Source: an uncultured Eubacteriales bacterium
GTDB taxonomy: Bacteria; Bacillota; Clostridia; Oscillospirales; Acutalibacteraceae
DNA length: 7,401 nt
Direction of reading: 5' to 3'
Assembly (NCBI GenBank): GCA_900313475.1
Contig: OMRJ01000231.1
Span: 1 to 7,401 of the forward strand
The notes beneath the pieces were generated by a model that saw nothing but the letters and a program-made list of their open reading frames with translations, was not told the origin of the DNA and searched no databases. Made by a program: the position numbers and the translations under genes. Below, piece by piece: positions 6,788 to 7,401 of this stretch (its first letter is position 1; every line of letters begins with the position of its first letter).

Positions 6788-7401
6788 TTCACGATGTCGT
6801 CGAACATGTTTTTTATAAGTGCGCCGGCACCGAGAATAAATGTCGGCGAGAGTATAAAAGCAAGTGTTTTACCGTGCACGCAGGTATGGGGGGAGGGACG
6901 CAGCCGGAGTCCGTTTTTACTTTTGAAAAGGTAAATTCCGAGAGCTGCGGCACCGGTAAAGATAATTCCGTAGGTCACCGTTACCGACAGCAGCACCGAA
7001 TTGCCGCCCGTTTGCGCCATCGCGGTGCTGTAAGTCACCGAGATAAAATTATTGCAGAAATGCAGAATGACCGACGGCCATATCGACCCCGTAACCACAC
7101 AGACAAATCCGAGTGCAATGCCTGCGATGACAGCGAACGGAACCTGCGTAAAGTTGCCGTGCATCAAGCCGAACAGCGCCGCAGACACGCCTATCGCAAA
7201 GGCGTCGCCGTATTTGCGGAGCGTGCCGAGAACAACTCCCCTGAAAGCAAATTCCTCTATAAATGCGGGGATAACAGCCGTGCGCACAGAGGTCAGCAAA
7301 AATTCGACCGCTCCTGTCGGAACATCTGCGCCCGATGTAGCTTCGCGATAGGAGTAGAACTCCATTCCCATGCTGCCGAGCCAATCTATAATCATGCTGT
7401 C
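6784..7401 (-). CDS. CPBP-family intramembrane metalloprotease (Rce1/Abi type), N-terminus cut off by the window edge
   Basis: The reading frame is open to the window edge, so the start is missing; an internal Met at 7393-7395 is used here only for numbering. The visible 205 residues hold the three CPBP motifs, which act inside the membrane: EEFAFRG (E47, E48, R52), FGLMH (F75 to H79) and HFCNN (H112, N115, N116). About five hydrophobic segments can be seen, roughly at 38-60, 64-82, 85-118, 134-157 and 176-195. Family members include the CAAX prenyl protease Rce1 and bacterial proteins linked to bacteriocin self-immunity or processing, but most bacterial members have no known substrate. Nothing nearby (no peptide precursor or ABC exporter) suggests a bacteriocin role. 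It is separated from the methyltransferase by 54 nt, without an evident terminator, and may or may not share its transcript. Confidence 0.9.
   Translation of the reverse strand, partial: DSMIIDWLGSMGMEFYSYREATSGADVPTGAVEFLLTSVRTAVIPAFIEEFAFRGVVLGTLRKYGDAFAIGVSAALFGLMHGNFTQVPFAVIAGIALGFVCVVTGSIWPSVILHFCNNFISVTYSTAMAQTGGNSVLLSVTVTYGIIFTGAAALGIYLFKSKNGLRLRPSPHTCVHGKTLAFILSPTFILGAGALIKNMFDDIVK

Noticed and set aside
6371..6934. Plus-strand open frame of 187 codons spanning the CPBP-methyltransferase spacer
   Set aside because: It is antisense to the methyltransferase gene and to the end of the CPBP gene, is Ser-rich, and shows no motif or convincing start signal.
1..7401. CRISPR arrays, insertion sequences, tRNA/rRNA genes, riboswitches
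   Set aside because: No spaced repeats, terminal inverted repeats with a transposase, cloverleaf or long structured leader were seen; almost all bases are within protein genes.

Overview
The window is a compact, gene-dense chromosomal segment with every gene on the minus strand, so transcription runs from high to low coordinates. Reading 5'->3' along that strand, the order is: a CPBP-family intramembrane protease (N-terminus cut by the right edge), a SpoU/TrmH-family RNA 2'-O-methyltransferase, DprA, DNA topoisomerase I (TopA), the folate-dependent tRNA methyltransferase TrmFO, ribonuclease III (Rnc), and a radical SAM protein (C-terminus cut by the left edge). The adjacency dprA-topA-trmFO, followed by rnc and then an Elp3-like radical SAM gene, points to the Bacillota. 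Purine-rich Shine-Dalgarno sites and roughly balanced base composition suggest an uncultured Clostridia-type anaerobe. This is inference from gene order and protein character, not from a marker-gene search.

Layout: 6784-7401 CPBP protease; 6730-6783 a short spacer with a weak candidate promoter; 5893-6729 RNA methyltransferase; 4575-5906 dprA, overlapping the methyltransferase by 14 nt; 4546-4574 a spacer carrying the topA ribosome-binding site; 2428-4545 topA; 1113-2435 trmFO, overlapping topA by 8 nt; about 437-1108 rnc, starting 4 nt after the trmFO stop; 1-440 radical SAM, overlapping rnc by 4 nt through a GTGA junction. No gap exceeds about 55 nt and no convincing intrinsic terminator was seen. 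The last six genes therefore look like one translationally coupled operon, with the CPBP gene perhaps read through from upstream.

Functionally the cluster is nucleic-acid housekeeping: protection of incoming single-stranded DNA and RecA loading (DprA), supercoil relaxation (TopA), tRNA and rRNA modification (TrmFO, the SpoU enzyme, possibly the radical SAM protein) and double-stranded RNA processing (Rnc). The membrane protease is the outlier. I see no mobile element, CRISPR array, tRNA, rRNA or clearly novel system. The most notable point is the start of rnc. The conserved N-terminus of RNase III is present in frame, but no ATG, GTG or TTG lies upstream of it. The best candidate is an ACG codon at 1106-1108, 9 nt after a good Shine-Dalgarno sequence. 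Alternatives are a truncated TTG-started protein, a slip on a seven-A run, or a sequence error.
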